Shown here: piece after piece, positions 24,311 through 35,760 of the stretch
Numbering within the stretch: the first letter of the stretch is position 1
How the letters are laid out: each line of letters begins with the position of its first letter
Assembly (NCBI GenBank): GCA_026120185.1
Contig: JANUWF010001942.1
Location: 3,224,001 to 3,288,000, forward strand
Direction: 5' to 3'
Source: Voacanga thouarsii
Taxonomy: Eukaryota > Streptophyta > Magnoliopsida > Gentianales > Apocynaceae
Length of the DNA: 64,000 nucleotides
Translations under genes and position numbers: made by a program
Notes under the pieces: model-generated
Seen by the model: the letters and a program-made list of their open reading frames with translations, nothing else
What the model was told of the DNA's origin: nothing
Database searches by the model: none

Positions 24311-26119
24311 GACGCAAGTGACCTAGATATAAAGATAGAGTAATTAGAACATGTATATGCTCATGATATGCAAGTAAATTAGGTCTTTAATTAAACGTAT
24401 TTTTATTCTACTATTTTACTCAAATTAATAACCCCCACTATTAACTTAGGAAAGCCTGTTGGAAGCTTTCCTAGTAGATAAGTATCCAAATTCCTTAAGA
24501 ATGATCTTGGGTTAGCCCAACAAGCCACTCTTAAATTCAGTTATAGGTATCTAATACTAATTACATCAAATGTAACTACTGTATTATTGGATTATTAACA
24601 TCTTTTAATCATTAAAGTATTTAATACTATCCCAACCTTGCCTCTAATATTCTTTATAGGTTAGCCCAACTGGGATAAAGAAATTGGTTAAATCCAACCC
24701 ATTAATCAGGAATTAAATTCCATAACTTGAACATACTCAATGTCAAGTAGGCTTGGGTATGCCCAACAACCTGGTCTCAGAAATGAGCTCTCGTTCTTAC
24801 TATATTAATGGAATGTATTAAATTTAATATTATTTAAGGAATTTATTCCTTTTAGTTGTCTCATCATTTGGCATGCGTACAATTTATCAATAAGCATCAT
24901 AAATTGATAAACATGGTAATAAACAATTACGTGGCATGGTTATGGACTCTCTAAATTAATTTTCTCGAGCCATCAAGGAAATTAATATGGTCAACCATAT
25001 GTGTTCATGCATAATTTAAGTAGAATGTCTTACCATCTCACTTCGTTTTGATTGCTGTCTTCGAAATCTTGTAAATAAAATTCTACCTCAATCTAACCTA
25101 TATAAACTAATTACATAATTTTCTAAAGAAAGAAACCTCGAGTTACATTCAAGGAGAGTTAGATGAGAAGAGAATTACACAAGAATTTGAGATAAGGCAG
25201 GATGCACAAGCCCTATTTAATTAAAACAAAGCGATAAAAAATATATGAACAAATAAGTTTAGTCTTAGTCCATAACCATCCACTATGCCAATAGAAACGT
25301 GCTTAAAATACAGCATAAAGCATCCAATGTACAAACATCCAAAATCAATATTTGGAAGAAATCTGAATCTAAAATCGAATTTTGAAAAGTTCTGGGCTGA
25401 AATCAAATTTTAGAAAATTGTGGGTCCTACATATAATTTTTGAAAAATATTTTTATCCAAAATCATGGGTTTCAAATAAATTCTAATCATTATTAGAACC
25501 TATTCTCAAAATTAGAAAAGATAAAAAAAAAACTTATTTTTTATATAAAACAGTGCAAGTTGTGTGACAGCTGGGACTAGCCGCACAAAACTAGCACATG
25601 AACAGGGACAGAACAGAATGCACTTGGCACCAAGTAGGTTGAAGGTACCTGGCGCTAGGTATGCTCTAGAGGTGGATCAACAAAATATTTAAGCAATAGT
25701 AAGCATAATAACCACTATTCATCTTGTTTCCAGATTCTACAAATTTTTTTTCACGAAACGCAAAGTGATTTTCAAACCATTCAAAATAATTTTGATATCA
25801 AGCATTGTTAATCAATATTAACAACCAACTGTAATCTACATCACAATTTAAACAACAATCCAGATTGTTGAATCAAAAGCTTAATTGCAGGAAGAATAGG
25901 AAGTCATTTACAGAACCATTCTACAATATTCATTACGCAGAAAAACCAGACCCACGCGGAAACAATTTCCCAAACAATTTTCAATTACCTAGACTCTTCA
26001 AACTAGAAAATCCAGACATGCCATACAAAGCAATAGACATACAGTAGCCGTGATCATACAGTTACATGCTCAGAAACGATTTCAAAGCAATTAAAGACCC
26101 ATTAAAACACAAACATGAA
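24311..26119 (-). other. Long 5' leader of element BC
   Basis: About 1.8 kb separates PBS and gag. It is AT-rich, with several TTGGG..GCCCAA-type motifs at 24510-24790 and a less AT-rich patch near 25550-25680. I see no coding motif; short open frames here look like chance. Confidence 0.6.
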
Positions 26120-26132
26120 GGCTCTAATACCA
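26120..26132 (-). other. Primer-binding site of element BC
   Basis: The minus strand reads TGGTATTAGAGCC, the initiator-Met PBS with one transition, one base from the LTR at 26134. Confidence 0.9.
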
Positions 26133-26133
26133 C

Positions 26134-27782
26134 TGTTGGATTTCATCATGCTTATCAAATAAGAACGCAGTGGAAATAACCATGAAATCCATGCCCAAGG
26201 ATTACGTGTTTACAATTAAAACGGGAATAGAGAAAGGAAACGGAGATTACCTTCTGTAGCAGAAAAATAAAATTTTTCTTGTGGATAGAAATTTGATCAG
26301 CAACCCAGGATCCAATTCCTTCTGTTTTGATCATCCAATCACCCCACTACACAAGGTGGAATTGTTCACAAAACCCACTCAAAACTATGCTAGTAGAAGA
26401 GGAGCGGCTAGGTTTTAATTGAAGAAGAATAGGGATGAAGAAACAATTTCTCATAATCCTTTTTGCAAAAGGATACGATTCCTATATTTATAGTTTTTAG
26501 AATTTGTGTTAATTGCAATTAAGTCCTTCAAGATTCAATGTCTACAATTGGGCCCTTGAAGTTTATATAATTGTAACAAAGTCCCATGAATTATAACAAA
26601 GTTATAATTCACCTATAAATATATTTTCTTCTCTTAATTAACACTATAATATTATCAAATAATATATATTGAGCATTCAAACATTTATTGTGTGTGACCC
26701 ATTAGGGTTCCTGGTCTTATTGATAGCATAATATGAATTAATTCTAACTACTTTAGAATTAATAATCCTAAATAAAATATAGAATTAATTTATTAATTCT
26801 CTAATTAATAAATTCATATTTAGCAAATCAAGAGTAACATCTAGCAATGACTCTTGATCACCCAAAAGTCCAGAAAGTCAAATGGCTTGACACGAACCTT
26901 TCAATAGTAAAAAACCAGTGCAATAAACTCCTTTCACCAACTCCCTCCAAAATAATTAGATCTCTCATTCAATCTAAAGCATAAAATTAGTACCAACTCC
27001 CTCCAGAATATTATTAATTCTGGCCTGAATATTTTAGTACTTGTTTAAGAAATTCATTACTCGATATGTGTATTAATTTGGAACTATTTCCAACACATAG
27101 TCGCCTTGGCCAAAGACTTCATGAGTAATGATTTCTAGAAGTGGCCTTGAAATATACTCTCCTACTATTAGGAGTAGTGAATCCTTTATTGACCCTCTCA
27201 ACTACTTTCGTTTACTTTATATTATACCCAATGTCCATCCCATAAACAGTCCTTGTAAGACTCCAAAGATTAAAATCAAAGTACAACTCTCGATAAACAA
27301 AATACCTTAGAGATCTAAAGTCTAAGAATACTTGCACATTTTCTATAATAAGAATTCTATCACTGACACTCAATAGCTATCCAAGTGATTTTTTTCATTA
27401 CTAGGTCATCCAATGAACTTATTCATATAACAAGCATCCACGTATTAATCTTGAGAATCACAATACTCACGGTTATGAGAACCACCATTTGATCCAATCA
27501 AGGGTTATAACATGTGCTAGTCTTGGCATACTAATAATGTCCCGTCTCATTAATACTATAACTAGGGATTATTCAAGCACAAACACTATAGTGTAATAGG
27601 AATCTCAATCATAATCTCTATCATTATTTCCTTAACACTGTGTTGTATTAGGGACTTTATCAAACAGTTTATACGCATATTAAGATATAACAATCAAATT
27701 GAAAGATAAAGAATGCCTCTTTTATTAATTATTATGCAATATACATGGTATAAGTGCTTGCCTTTAGAGCACAACACTAACA
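26134..27782 (-). repeat. 5' LTR of element BC
   Basis: It runs TGTTGGATTT..CACTAACA with intact TG..CA-type ends. Compared with the 3' LTR it lacks about 35 bp near 26350 and has a small insertion near 26940. Confidence 0.9.
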
Positions 27783-27844
27783 ACATGCTATGCCATGCAT
27801 GACTTTTCCCATGAACTAATGGTGGTTTAAATTGAGGTATTACA
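27783..27844 (-). repeat. Family-G gypsy-type LTR, piece 3 of 3 (holds the LTR 5' end)
   Basis: ATGCATGACTTTTCCC and the terminal GGTATTACA match the reverse complement of the first 75 bases of the LTR at 29677. This closes the LTR that began at 7949. Confidence 0.75.
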
Positions 27845-28618
27845 TGACTACTTGAAGAAGATGATTTGTTGACCAAGAATGAAGAATGAAAAATTGCATA
27901 CTATATGTCTACTTGACTCATAGAAAAATGAGAGCTAAGCATGAGAGGCTTGCTGGAATACTTCAACTCTTATCTATAACCCACTTGAAGTAGGAATATA
28001 TCGCTAAGGATGTTTACTTGTTTGCTAATGAGCAAGAATCAAAGGAACAAAGCTTAGATAATAGTAAACCATCACATCAAGACAATCTATATTACTGTAA
28101 AGTCACTAGTTACTCAAACCACTGAGGAAAACAATGCAAAATAACTATCACAAAGCACTGATTACAAGAAATAGAGATAATTATCTACTGGTTTATAATT
28201 TTTGTACTTTGGAATCAGCATAGTATCTCATTCCCGTCAGGCTTATGTTTTGGATTATAGCATCCTTTAGTTAGGATTGTGTTTTACTCTGCTGGATGGT
28301 TTAACTGAGATACATGACATGTTCTACGTACTTCAGCTGAAGAAGTATAAATTCGGTCCAGATCATATGCTAAATAAAGAAGCATTAGTTTTGCAACCTG
28401 ATCTGAGTATGTCGAGAAGTCAACAAAGTTTTTAGATAGAAGTATTAAGACACTTCGAAATAAGTAGCTTCCATTAGTGAAGGTTTTATAGGATCATCAT
28501 GGTACACAAAATGCTACTTGGGAGACTGAAGAATGGGTGAGGCGGAAGTATCCGGAGATACTTTGAGGTATGGCCTAGTAGGAATTTCGGGGGTGAAATT
28601 CTCTTAAGAGGGAAAGAA
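27845..28618 (+). pseudogene. Ty3/gypsy pol C-terminus with polypurine tract
   Basis: The trace starts within integrase (MRAKHERLAGILQLLSI, near 27930-27980, matching the VKAEHQRPAGLLQPLPI block of gypsy integrases). It ends with the C-terminal pattern LQLKKYKFGPDHML near 28333-28374 and an E-ATWE-like stretch (28510-28560). The last codons precede AATTTCGGGGGTGAAATTC and a purine tract (28606-28618), the usual end of Del/Tekay-type gypsy elements. Stops are frequent. Everything upstream is missing, replaced by the family-G LTR. Confidence 0.75.
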
Positions 28619-28623
28619 TGTGA
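28619..28623 (+). repeat. First 5 bases of the gypsy 3' LTR, also copy 1 of the solo-LTR target duplication
   Basis: TGTGA follows the PPT directly and recurs at 33325-33329, where the gypsy LTR continues as TGTGATACCACC. Confidence 0.8.
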
Positions 28624-31600
28624 TGTTAGGATTCGTGGACTCCTAAACACGGAAAACATCCACGAATCCCTTCCGAGGATCTAAGTAAACGATTAAGAAG
28701 ATCATAGGTTTGCAAAATTACCTCTATTAGGTGTAATCCATATCCTTCGATTCCAATTGTGTTGCTGTACGTGCAACCCAAACGATCACCAGACCTGCAA
28801 TATGCGAATGTCCTCTATCGGATACACACCGCGAACTCACTCGTTACCCGGGGAGTGCTAGCGCCTAGGGTTTGAGAGGCTTATTTTTCTGGTAGATAAA
28901 AGATCGAATATTCTTAACAGAATAGCTCTCTAGAGAAGACGGCTAGGGTTTTCTTAAAAACCCCTTCGAACCTTTTAGAGTCCAACCCTAATCATATCTT
29001 ATCGTATTTTAATTTAAATTCAAATTCAAATTAAATTAAAATTGATATGATAAGATTCTACCATTATCTCGGTAATTTAACTAATTAATTTACCGAGTCA
29101 TATTCTTATAATCTGGACATTATCCAAATACATCGAATGTGGACATATTTCCAAATTCATTGTATCTGGTAAATTTTCTAAGTTCGGTTAACTTAGACAT
29201 ATTTCTAAATTCATCGAATCTGGTTACCAGAAAAATAACCTAACAAGTTCGCTTATTATGTGACCATATAAGTTCATTTAACACTAGCAGTATGCCCAAA
29301 TCATATTTAAATGGCGAACAAGTTATAAGCGATTTCTAGCAAAACATTATAACTATCCAAGTTAAATGAAGATCGGTGATCTCTTTGAACCAAACCATAA
29401 TTTTATATTTAGTCCTTTTGTCACATGATATCTAAATTAAGCATAAGGCACGGATCATGTCATCCTTATTAAGCTTAATCAATTATTTCTTGATTTTATA
29501 GTAGACTATTCAAACAAATGATATCAATATCTTAGATTGATATATTTGAGCACGGCCATGCATTTTAATAGTCTAACTTATCAAGGGGCCCATGGATATC
29601 TCTCCCATAATTAAGAGGGACAAATTCCTTCACTATCAATTATATTCCTCTCATTGATTTATTCTATATCAACAGTTGTAATACGCCGCCCAAAACCACC
29701 TTTGACTATGGGGGAAAAGTCATGCATTACATAGCATTTTGCATTTTATGTGGTAGCTTAGAATTATTTTATTTGCATGGATGCATGTGAATTTTTCCAT
29801 TGCTCTTGCATTTGAATTAATTGATGTGAAATAGTTGTGTTATTAAAGATTTGGATAAGGGAGGTTTGGTCGAAGATTTGGAAGGATGAGTATTGGGGGG
29901 CTGGTGAGAACTGATTGTAGAAAAAAAATTAGTATTGGAGTTGTTTTGGAATAGCGGGGAGGTTGGTGATTTCCTTTGGTGACCCGAATTCGAATCCTAC
30001 CTTTTGTGAAGTTAGTTTCTCTTCTTGAAAATTTCTTTCCTTAGAGTTTCCATGTCTTGGCCGAAAAAGATCTAGCAAACCTAGAGAAATTTTAGTGTCA
30101 TTATTCCAAGGAAATAAGTCTCTATATTTATTTCCTAAATTTAAGGACTTTGATGTGAATAAAGTTCACTTTTAATTTTCAGCTTTTATTCCTTAGGATT
30201 TTCGAAAAACCCCTAGCTAATAATTAAAATTTCAGCTTGAATTTAGCTAGATAGATCTTGCCATGGATAGTTGGAATTAATGAATCATTTTTCTAGTAGG
30301 AAACCTTGTTGATTTTAACCTTAGAACCTAAGCTAAAAAACTGGAAAAAATTTCCAGCAAGTGCTGCCCCTTCTTAGAGGAATTTTAGCTCAACTTAAAC
30401 TCTTCCAAAGTTAGGAAATCTTATCCTAAATCCCTTAGCAAATCAGACTTTTATTTCAATCCTAATTCAACTAGGATTTTCTTCCTTATCCTAGCAGAAT
30501 TTCGGCAGCTTTATGTCAACACAAGCTGTCCGAAATTCCAGCACTCCTTAAGTGCAATCCAACTCTCCAAACCCTAGCTCAAAACACCTAAATACTCCTC
30601 ATCAATTCAGATTACCTTAGCTGCACAAAACCAAAATTTTATCTTCACAAAACTACAGAAATTCGGCCAGCTTAGGAACTAGAATTTTCGACAGCTTTGT
30701 ACAGGAAATTTCAGCCAGCTTTTGTACTCCTATTCCAACCGAAATTCTGCACACACAACACACCGGAAAACCCCAGCTGATCAAGCCAATTTCTACACCT
30801 AAAACCCTCATTGTTTCTCTGGAAATTTCGGCAGAACTACAGCAAAAATAGTCCAAAAATTCTTCCTCTTCTATTCAGAAATTTCGCATAGCACATAAGG
30901 CCATCTTGCGCAGAATTTTAGTCTCCAAAGCCTTCTCAAACTCTTCCTTGTTTGGCCCAAAATTCTGAACACAATCAGCCCTTCTTTTGACCAATATTTC
31001 AGCCAGCACAAGGGAGCAAATTGCAGATTATTTTCTTCCCTTAAACTCACCTAAATTCTGCAGCAAGGAGAGACATCACAAGCTACAAATTTCGCCTTGC
31101 TGACCAAGAAGCCTAAAGCCATTAGGAGTCTTTCTAAACATCACCATCTAATCCTAAACCAATCTTCTCTAACTCTAAATCATAGCAGCCGTCTATCCTC
31201 TCCATTCTACACAAAAATTCCAGCAAGAACTCCACAGTAAATTTTTGAAAACCTCAAGAACAACACCTAGCAAGAACCAATCACCCTCCAAGGTAAGCAA
31301 AAACCATCTCAACTTCTTGATTCCTTTCTTCCATCAATTCTCTTCCTTTTCTTCTTTGGAATCATGCCATCTCATGGCTGATTTCATCTCTTTATGCATT
31401 CTCGGTCATAAGGAAGGAAAAATGAGACAACTTTTCTCTTCTAATCCAACGAACTCAGGACAATCACCATAGGAGCATCGGGATCTTGCTACCTGGTTGT
31501 TGTAAGGTACGGAAATACTTACCCTTAATGCCAGAATTAAGGTTTAAGGTAGTAGATGATGTCTATTACCTTGTTGAATATATGGTCATAGTATATGACC

Positions 31601-33324
31601 TTAGGGGATTGTGAATTGTTATGAAAATAAATGAGTTTGGCATATGTTCGAATTAGTTGAAGCCCTGATCATGATATTATATGGTTTAGATCAGGAGGAT
31701 AATTGAGGAAAGCAAGCTGTGAATTTATCTCGTTTATCTGAGGCATATCAAGTAAGTCCTTGCATAAACCCTTTTGTTAAATGTTGTGATGGCAAGTCTA
31801 TGTTGTGAAGCTTTGTAAAGCTATTGTTGAACTATGTTTGCTTGGGTTGTAAACGTGGATATTTATTCTTTAAACGGTTTTGTCAAACTAACGATTTTAT
31901 CAAGAAAACTATTCTTTTCCTTAAACTTTTAGAAATCTCTTTTAAAGAAAACCACGTTGTACAAAGCCAAGGCGTGGAAATATTGTGAATCAAGAATTAA
32001 CGGATATGTTCGTTGAGTACTCAATAAGGGTAGGCTAACAATACTAGTCTTGGAGGGCTAGTGTAAGTCTTCTGGCAGGAGGCCACCTCCAGAAGATGAA
32101 CTCTGCTTGAAAAGGCAACAGTGTTGGTTGGTCAGGCCAGTCCGAGCCAGCATTTGTACCTGGTATGGTATTATTTATATTCCCGGCATGGACACCCGGA
32201 TGGTTTTGTTCGGTGTAGAGATGGAGGAGTATCTCACCCGGTGAGTTGTACACACACCTTGATCAGAACGCCCAACGTGTGGTAATCTGGTCCGGACAAG
32301 GTGCACAAAGTGTGGTGCCTTGGCCATTTTGTTCTCATGGAGCCCAACGTGTGGTGACATGACTGTTTATTCGAGTGGATGATGGTTTTGTGTAAAGTAT
32401 GATTATGGAAAAACCCAATCTTTGCGAAAAAAAAATTATTTGTCACTTGCCAAATATTTCTACAAATGTTTTCCACTTTGCATACACGTACAGTTTTAAA
32501 CACCATGTGCACACACAAGACTTACTGAGATTTATTCTCACACGGTTTTACATCATGTTTTCAGGAGATAGATTGTGCTGAGTCAGCGGGGCTTTGACAG
32601 TAGAGGCTTTTGCTATTTTTCCTATACTGTTCTAGGAGACTTTTGTCATTTATACTTCTGAACATATTTCTTTTATTTCGTATTGCTCCAATTTGAGCAT
32701 GATGTAATAAAAGTATTTCTTCATTTATCAAAGTTGATTCTTTTGGAGATTGCATTTATATTTTATATCTCGTTTTAAAGACCCCTTGTCCTATGGGACG
32801 GGGCGACATCCCTGCCCTTCTAGGGTACGTAGTCGTGGGGTGTTACAACAATAGTCTAATTTATTATCTGATTAAAGACAACTTTAGACAACGTCAAAAT
32901 ATAAAATTTATCAAGTAGGAAACTATGATGAATTTAGATCGAAGGACTTTTAATATTATTATGGCTAGAAAATAATTATGACATATTCTATGAAATACTC
33001 TCACAGTGGGTCATATCCAATACAATGTTCTCTAACATTTATTTATGTTTTGACTCGATATCACAAATATCCATGACCAGTAAAACATAGCCATCAAGTC
33101 ACAAATATACTAATCTTAATTTATTATTATTCTAATAATAATAATCGATCAGGGAAAGTTTTAGAATAGTCATTGTATTCATTGTTGGGTTTTACTATCA
33201 AGTCACGTACTTGATGACCACAAAACAAAATTCACTATTCATGGAAAGGAAAACCTCATATTATTATATAAAACATCACGACAATAGTATAAGTACAAAT
33301 TGATTCTAGGGCATATTCCTAACA
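28624..33324 (-). mobile_element. Ty1/copia solo LTR, itself interrupted by a gypsy-type solo LTR
   Basis: The outer ends are TGTTAGGATTCG and TATTCCTAACA, flanked by a perfect 5-bp duplication TGTGA (28619-28623 and 33325-33329). Without the nested insert (29677-32847 plus one target copy) the LTR is about 1.5 kb. On the minus strand it begins TGTTAGGAATATGCCCTAG, a form common at copia LTR starts. No internal region is present. Confidence 0.88.
29677..32847 (+). mobile_element. Family-G gypsy-type solo LTR nested in the copia solo LTR
   Basis: 3171 bp from TGTAATACGCC to GGTGTTACA, flanked by near-matching ACAGT (29672-29676) and ACAAT (32848-32852). The start and end agree with the minus-strand G LTR at 7949-27844. 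The part at 30340-31240 repeats variants of AATTTCGGCAG. The part at 32015-32160 carries the conserved core GGAGGCCACCTCC-AGAAG. No internal coding sequence is present. Antisense open frames at 32040-32520 are by-products of the less AT-rich LTR end. Confidence 0.85.
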
Positions 33325-33800
33325 TGTGATACCACCTAAAATGCACCTAGAAGTGGGCAAAATATGTTGTACATATAGCATGAGCATCCTTGCACATACC
33401 TATATTTGTTATTGCATGAATAAAGTTAATTGAGCATGATAGAGAAGAAATTATAGTGGTTGAGTAAAGATTAAGAAAATACCACTTGAAATAATAGGGG
33501 ATATAATATTCTATGTGAAAATAATTAGTTGGAAGAAATATGTATTGTATAAATATAGGTATATTTGGGTATTTAATTATTTGAATACCTATTAATTAAA
33601 ATAATAAATAATTTTGATAAAAATTATTATTTGATTAATTCGCTTAAATATATAGAAATATAATTATGATATTATAACGAGATATTTGGACATTTGACCT
33701 TTTATGTATTTTAAAATTTATTTGACTATATTATTTATGTGTTAATAATTTAGGAAGCCATTAAATTAGGGATTAGCAAGTTCTCTCACCTATTCATTTT
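33325..33800 (+). repeat. Gypsy 3' LTR, continuing part (truncated)
   Basis: It begins TGTGATACCACC, which follows the PPT at 28618 once the solo LTR is taken out. It becomes AT-rich without a recognisable LTR end and is cut at about 33801 by a Helitron-like terminus. Confidence 0.6.
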
Positions 33801-33801
33801 A

Positions 33802-33828
33802 CTAGGTTGTTGACCTTGCGATGCACGG
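33802..33828 (-). mobile_element. Helitron-like 3' terminus (degenerate)
   Basis: On the minus strand a hairpin CCGTGC..GCAAGG (5 of 6 paired) is followed after 8 bases by CTAG and then T. This agrees with the Helitron rule of a short hairpin just before CTRR inserted at A/T. The spacer and end resemble the better copy at 38023-38050. The element body would extend to higher coordinates; no 5' end was found. Confidence 0.45.
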
Positions 33829-34202
33829 AGTAATATATTTATTTTATTATTATTATGAATACATTCTGAAAAAAAAAAGGTGGTGAAGAAATATATAAAT
33901 ATATAGTAGTATTTATCAAATTAGATAATGTATTACTTCTTCCAAATTGAAACAATACAATTTACCTTTGACTATTTTTTATTCAATATAATTAACAAAA
34001 AAATTTAATTGTTATAATATTAATATATGGATTTAAAATTAATAATGTAAAAATTTTATAGTGTAAATTTGTTTTTAATTTAAAATTGTTCATGTACGTT
34101 GCTAATTTGTGGTTCTAATTTATACTTCTAATTCATAAAGAGTTCCATAAATTGTATACACGTGCTGTGCAAATAAACAATTGCACTATTTCTATTTTTA
34201 TC

Positions 34203-34435
34203 TCAAATATATTCTTTTGCCAGCTTGAGAGATACAGGCATGTGAAGCATTGATAGATATTATAAAGAGAGACAACTTTGTGTACTTATTGATGAATCTT
34301 TCATGTTCTTTATCTCATTTAGCAACTTTATCTCCATCTTTATGTATGGCTTCTTCGACTTCTTCAAGTTCAGTGCTCTCACCTTCAACTTTATGACTCC
34401 TCCAAGTGCTCCAACCGGAGGATAATATGCTCAGA
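34203..34435 (-). pseudogene. Exon-like remnant of unidentified protein
   Basis: On the minus strand a T-rich acceptor (TTTTTTCTTAG) precedes about 75 codons with one stop (TGA). The reading is GWSTWRSHKVEGE, then ELEEVEEAIHKDGDKVAK, the stop, then DKEHERFINKYTKLSL and NASHACISQAGK. The acidic-basic heptad-like pattern looks protein-coding rather than random, but I do not recognise the family. It lies between two Helitron-like ends, with the starch synthase fragment 2 kb away on the other strand. Confidence 0.3.
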
Positions 34436-34499
34436 CTAAGAAAAAAGAAATAAGCATAGCAAAAAGGATATGGCCAAGCAAATATTCTTCCCTCTACAA

Positions 34500-35760
34500 A
34501 AAAAAAGTAGAAAGCACTTCCTCGCTAAAACGGTAGGAAAATTTCCTAGCTAAATCAATTGAAAAAAAAAAAAAAAAAGTGGCTACAATTGAAAAAAAAA
34601 AGGTGGTTTTTGGCTCGGAAATTTTCCTAGCTAAATCAATTGCAAAAAACAAGTGAACACACTTCCTCGCTAAAGCCCACTAGGAAACTTTCCTAGCTAA
34701 ACTAAATCAATTGAAAAAAAAGACTTAAAACCCATTTTTGCCCTTAAGCTTAGACATTTTTGTCAATTAAGCCCTGAACTACAATTCAGGTAAATTATGC
34801 CCTTAAATTAGTGAAATTGGATACAATCTTGCCCTCCTTAACAGTTTAGTCAATAATTCAGTTAAAGAACCCACGTGGACAACCTAGCTGACATGGCATG
34901 ATGATGTGTCACTCCATATCATCATTTGACACACATGAATTTTTTTTTAAAAAAAATTCTTTGTATAAAATTTTAAGAGCTCGGGCTCCCCCTCTGTGCC
35001 TCCCCCTCCCCCTCCCAAAAAAAAAAATTAAAAAAGCCATAAATGTTTGTCAAAGGCTTAGCTTTGGCTAGGAAATGTTTGTCACCAAACCATAAATTTC
35101 CTAGCTAAAACCCTGGGAAAATATTTGTAGGCTACAGTGATTCCTCTTTGGCAAGGAAAATTTTTGCCCTCACCATTTTTTCCTAGCACTTAGGCTTTGG
35201 CTAGGAAATTTTTGTCACTAATGCGATAAATTTCCTAGCCAAAACACCTTTTTGGCGAGGAATTTTGGCAGCTATTTCTCTATTTTTTGTCAATTTCCCC
35301 AGACCATTTTTCCTAGCAAAGGCTTAGTTTGGCTAGGAAATATTTGTCACCAAAGCCATAAATTTCTTAGCTAAATCGAGGAAATATTTGTAGGTGATTC
35401 CTCTTTGGCAAGGAAATTGTTTGCCAACTTCCTCACTGAAGACCATTTTCCCTAGCAAAGGCTTAGCTTGGGCTAGGAAATGTTTGTCACCAAAGCCATA
35501 AATTTCCTAGCTAAAACTCCCTTTTGGCTAGGAATTTTGGCAAGAAAACATTGCTTTCGCAGAACCAGGCTCGTTTCCTCGCCAAAGACCCATTGGCGAG
35601 GAAATTTTTGTGCAATTTTTTTTGTGAACCTTCCTCACCAAAAAGACTAATTTTTCCTTAGGATTGAGGCAACATGATAGTTCTAGAAAATAAAATTTTA
35701 AAAAAAAATTTATACAAAGAATTTTTGTACAAATCAATTGAAAAAAAAAAAAGTGGATAC
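34500..35760. repeat. Field of short TTTCCTAGC / GCTAGGAAA inverted motifs
   Basis: At least a dozen variants of CCTAGCTAAA and GGCTAGGAAAT, plus GGCGAGGAAATTTT forms, occur in both orientations. The block is bordered by repeats of ATCAATTGAAAAAAA with AGTGGCTAC/AGTGGATAC (about 34550 and 35735) and by an inverted pair AATTCTTTGTATAAA (about 34955) and TTTATACAAAGAATT (about 35708). Such dense motif fields are typical of subterminal regions of CACTA-type transposons. No CACTA terminus, transposase or target duplication was found, so the class is inference. Confidence 0.5.

Larger units (their letters stand above)
18731..27782 (-). mobile_element. Ty1/copia retrotransposon 'BC', near full length, inserted in the family-G LTR
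   Basis: Two 1.65-kb LTRs in the same orientation flank a 5.75-kb internal region with PBS, long leader, gag, PR, INT, RT, RNase H and PPT, all minus strand, about 9.05 kb in all. The LTRs look roughly nine-tenths identical with small indels, and the coding parts carry many stops. The family-G LTR resumes at once after 27782. No matching 5-bp duplication is seen (ACATG on the right; TATAA or ACAAT on the left), so the left edge may be altered. A solo LTR of the same family lies at 1834-3501. Confidence 0.9.

Noticed and set aside
32044..32518. Antisense ORFs with Cys/His residues
   Set aside because: They lie opposite the conserved core of a solo LTR; no domain match and no shared frame with sister LTRs.
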